A stretch of DNA of 64,000 nucleotides from positions 62,001 to 126,000 of the forward strand of contig NZ_JAAIIG010000005.1 in NCBI RefSeq assembly GCF_012932375.1, written 5' to 3'. The position numbers were made by a program, and so were the translations under genes. The notes beneath the pieces are model-generated. The model made no database searches. It was not told where the DNA came from and saw only the letters and a program-made list of their open reading frames with translations. This document shows positions 62,158-64,000 of this stretch, piece after piece. Source of the stretch: Bifidobacterium olomucense (GTDB lineage: Bacteria; Actinomycetota; Actinomycetes; Actinomycetales; Bifidobacteriaceae). Position 1 is the stretch's first letter. Each line of letters starts with the position of its first letter.

Positions 62158-64000
62158 TTACTCGCGAAGTAGAGGTTCGGCAATGGCCTGGATTACTGCT
62201 TCAGGCATGTGCGCGTTATCGAAGTCATGTCGCGGATAATCATCATTGGTGCGTTCCAGTGTATGCAGAGCGTTCAATGCTTTGACGCCGTGATCACGGA
62301 TAAGTGCGTAAGCCTGTTCTTTCGCAAGATAATCAATCTGCGCTCGATAGAGTACTTGGAAGGCATCCTCGATGACCGGATTTTCAGCGAGGGACATTCC
62401 GCCGGGTGCACTGATGGTGAGCATTGCGGAAATCGGTACATTGGCAATGCGCAGAGACAAACTGAACGTATCAGAATCGTAGATGGTCCGTACTTGTACA
62501 GGTATGCCATCCACTGATGCCTTCAGCGTGCTGTCGCTCACGCCTCGGAAGGTAATGGTCCATGTTCGGCATTGAGGCACTGCCTGGCAGTTGCCCGCGA
62601 TCGGATTGATGGTGAAACGCGGTACGACATGGGACGATCCCGTTTCCTCATGAATGACATCATTCCATTCCAGAGTCATCGAGGTAGACGCCAGGGCGGC
62701 TTCCTCCGGTTTTGCTTGATTGGTGCCATCGTCTTCTTTGAGGTCAAATGTGCCGTCTGCTCCTGGGAATACCAATAGCTCAATGTGTGCGGGATTCTGC
62801 ACTGAGTTTAGTGTGCCATTGAGCTCATCCAACGGTTGCAGAGGTATGATGCCACCGGCCTTGGCAAACACCGGCATGCCATCCAGCGGACGCCATGCCT
62901 CGAATCTTCGGCCGGAAGCCGTCAGCGATTCGTATCGTCGTCCGGTGAAGAAGTCGAACCATGTGCCTTGCGGCAGCCATACATTGGCTTTGGCCATCTG
63001 CACGTCTCGATCGGCCGGGGTGACGATTGGTGCCACAATCAATTCGGTGCCAAAGCGGAACTCTTGGCCGACCTCGTATGCTTGTGGAATTTCGGGTGCT
63101 TGCCAGTACATCGGTTCGACCAGCGGCCTTCCCTCGGCAGCGGCGCGCCAGTTCATCGTGTACAGATAAGGCAGCAGCATGTGGCGAAGCCGAAGGCTTT
63201 CGACCATTACCGCCTCTACTTCGGTGCGGAAGTTCCAAGGTTCCTTACCGTTGAATGGTGAGTTAGTGGAATGCAGTCGGTTGATGGGGCTAAACGTGCC
63301 CAACTGGTACCATCTGGCTTCCAGCTCCTCATCGCGGTAGCCGAACATATGACCGCCGATATCGTGGCTCCACCAGCCGTAGCCTATGTTTGAAGCTGTA
63401 GCGGTGAAATATGGCTGGAATTGCAAAGACTCCCACGTAACCACCGTATCCCCTGAGAATCCGACCGGGTATCGATGTGAGCCGGGGCCGGCATACCGTG
63501 AGAAAGTCAGAGGCCAGCGCGCGTCTCGTCCAGAATCCAGATAATGCAGATGATTGAGCATCCACAAGGGGTCGAGACCTTTCTGTCTGGTCACACCGCC
63601 CTGTTGCCAGTCGATCCACCAGAAGTCGGTCCCCATGTTTTCAAGCCGATGATGCAACTGAAAATATGCGTTCATGAACCGTGGGCTGGTCAGATCGAAC
63701 TCTACAGGTTCACCTTGTGCGGGGTCGAGACCTGTATGTCTGGCCGCCTCTTCGTAGCCTTCTTCAAATGACCGGATGCCATCGCGCGGATGTACGTTGA
63801 GCGTGGTCTTGAGCCCATGCTCATGTAGGGTGCGTTGGAATCGCTCCGGATCGGGAAACAGCGATCGATTCCATGTGTAACCGGTCCATCCGGAGCCGTA
63901 TTTCGGGTCCACTTCGTCCACGAGATGCCAATCCATATCGATTACGGCGGTGGTGAAGGGAAGTCCTTCCTGCTCGAAGCGGTTGATAAGCTCTAGGTAT
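62158..64000 (-). CDS. GH31 family glycosidase, N-terminus cut by window edge
   Basis: The frame runs off the right edge; 614 residues are visible. The GH31 catalytic domain is clear: TTLNVHPRDGIRS, FWWIDWQQGGVTRQKGLD (nucleophile Asp in WID), FSRYAGPGSHRYPVGFSGDT (acid/base region), IGYGWWSHDIGGH and LFSPINRLH-type sequence, then the family's beta-sandwich C-terminal domains. This subgroup cleaves alpha-glucosides or alpha-xylosides, mostly intracellular. The protein ends with a helical tail rich in charged residues. The missing N-terminal part should hold a further beta-sandwich domain. Its neighbours to the right are unknown, so substrate cannot be set. Confidence 0.9.
   Translation of the reverse strand, partial: YLELINRFEQEGLPFTTAVIDMDWHLVDEVDPKYGSGWTGYTWNRSLFPDPERFQRTLHEHGLKTTLNVHPRDGIRSFEEGYEEAARHTGLDPAQGEPVEFDLTSPRFMNAYFQLHHRLENMGTDFWWIDWQQGGVTRQKGLDPLWMLNHLHYLDSGRDARWPLTFSRYAGPGSHRYPVGFSGDTVVTWESLQFQPYFTATASNIGYGWWSHDIGGHMFGYRDEELEARWYQLGTFSPINRLHSTNSPFNGKEPWNFRTEVEAVMVESLRLRHMLLPYLYTMNWRAAAEGRPLVEPMYWQAPEIPQAYEVGQEFRFGTELIVAPIVTPADRDVQMAKANVWLPQGTWFDFFTGRRYESLTASGRRFEAWRPLDGMPVFAKAGGIIPLQPLDELNGTLNSVQNPAHIELLVFPGADGTFDLKEDDGTNQAKPEEAALASTSMTLEWNDVIHEETGSSHVVPRFTINPIAGNCQAVPQCRTWTITFRGVSDSTLKASVDGIPVQVRTIYDSDTFSLSLRIANVPISAMLTISAPGGMSLAENPVIEDAFQVLYRAQIDYLAKEQAYALIRDHGVKALNALHTLERTNDDYPRHDFDNAHMPEAVIQAIAEPLLRE

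Overview
The window is high-GC, densely coded actinobacterial DNA, and the gene set points to a Bifidobacterium (inferred from gene content, not from a database match). The supporting signs are several glycoside-utilisation genes, GPH-type sugar symporters with a LacI regulator, a clpB preceded by a textbook HspR (HAIR) operator, GluQ-type tRNA synthetase, RlmH, Upp, and cell-envelope genes built around galactofuranose. No rRNA, tRNA, complete insertion sequence, prophage or CRISPR array was found.

Layout. 1-563 (-): the cut-off start of an AbiEi/DUF559-like protein. 1.0-12.8 kb: a glycoside-use region with an SDR dehydrogenase, an orphan solute-binding lipoprotein, a 1353-residue GH2-type hydrolase with discoidin and Fn3-like modules, two GPH symporters, a LacI regulator with an unusual linker and a 55-residue membrane peptide. 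13-19 kb: TatD nuclease, Kup potassium uptake, a class II amidotransferase and an HD hydrolase. 19.4-27.5 kb: a MacB-like permease with a catalytically degenerate ABC ATPase, a DUF4012 protein, and a GH25 lysozyme carrying LGFP-type repeats. 27.6-47.6 kb: a cell-surface polysaccharide locus. 48-58.5 kb: housekeeping and stress genes (DUF4190, FAH-family, AEC transporter, clpB, GluQ-RS, GDPD, rlmH, upp). 58.7-61.7 kb: a three-gene flavin electron-transfer operon (FMN-binding protein, ApbE, ferric-reductase/FNR). 62.2 kb to the right edge (-): a GH31 glycosidase missing its N-terminus.

How the genes fit together. In the polysaccharide locus, Glf makes UDP-galactofuranose, two GlfT2-like GT2 enzymes would polymerise it, and Wzm/Wzt would export the chain. 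This is the logic of the mycobacterial galactan pathway. The upstream half adds two membrane GT2 enzymes of the polyprenyl-phosphate-sugar type, a Wzx-like flippase, a GT-C-like protein and two DUF6020-like membrane proteins, suggesting a lipid-linked sugar that decorates the exported polymer. One DUF6020-like gene is split by a single in-frame TGA. In the glycoside region, exactly 10-bp-phased GGCAA repeats lie upstream of both the SDR and the SBP/GH2 divergent promoters, suggesting shared control.

Non-coding structure is rich: three copies of a roughly 160-205 bp palindromic element (around 19.2, 38.0 and 54.1 kb), a cluster of TCCCGAATA repeats at 12.8-13.0 kb, a nested 113-bp palindrome at 57.5 kb, tandem 51-bp repeats before clpB, and many strong hairpin terminators.
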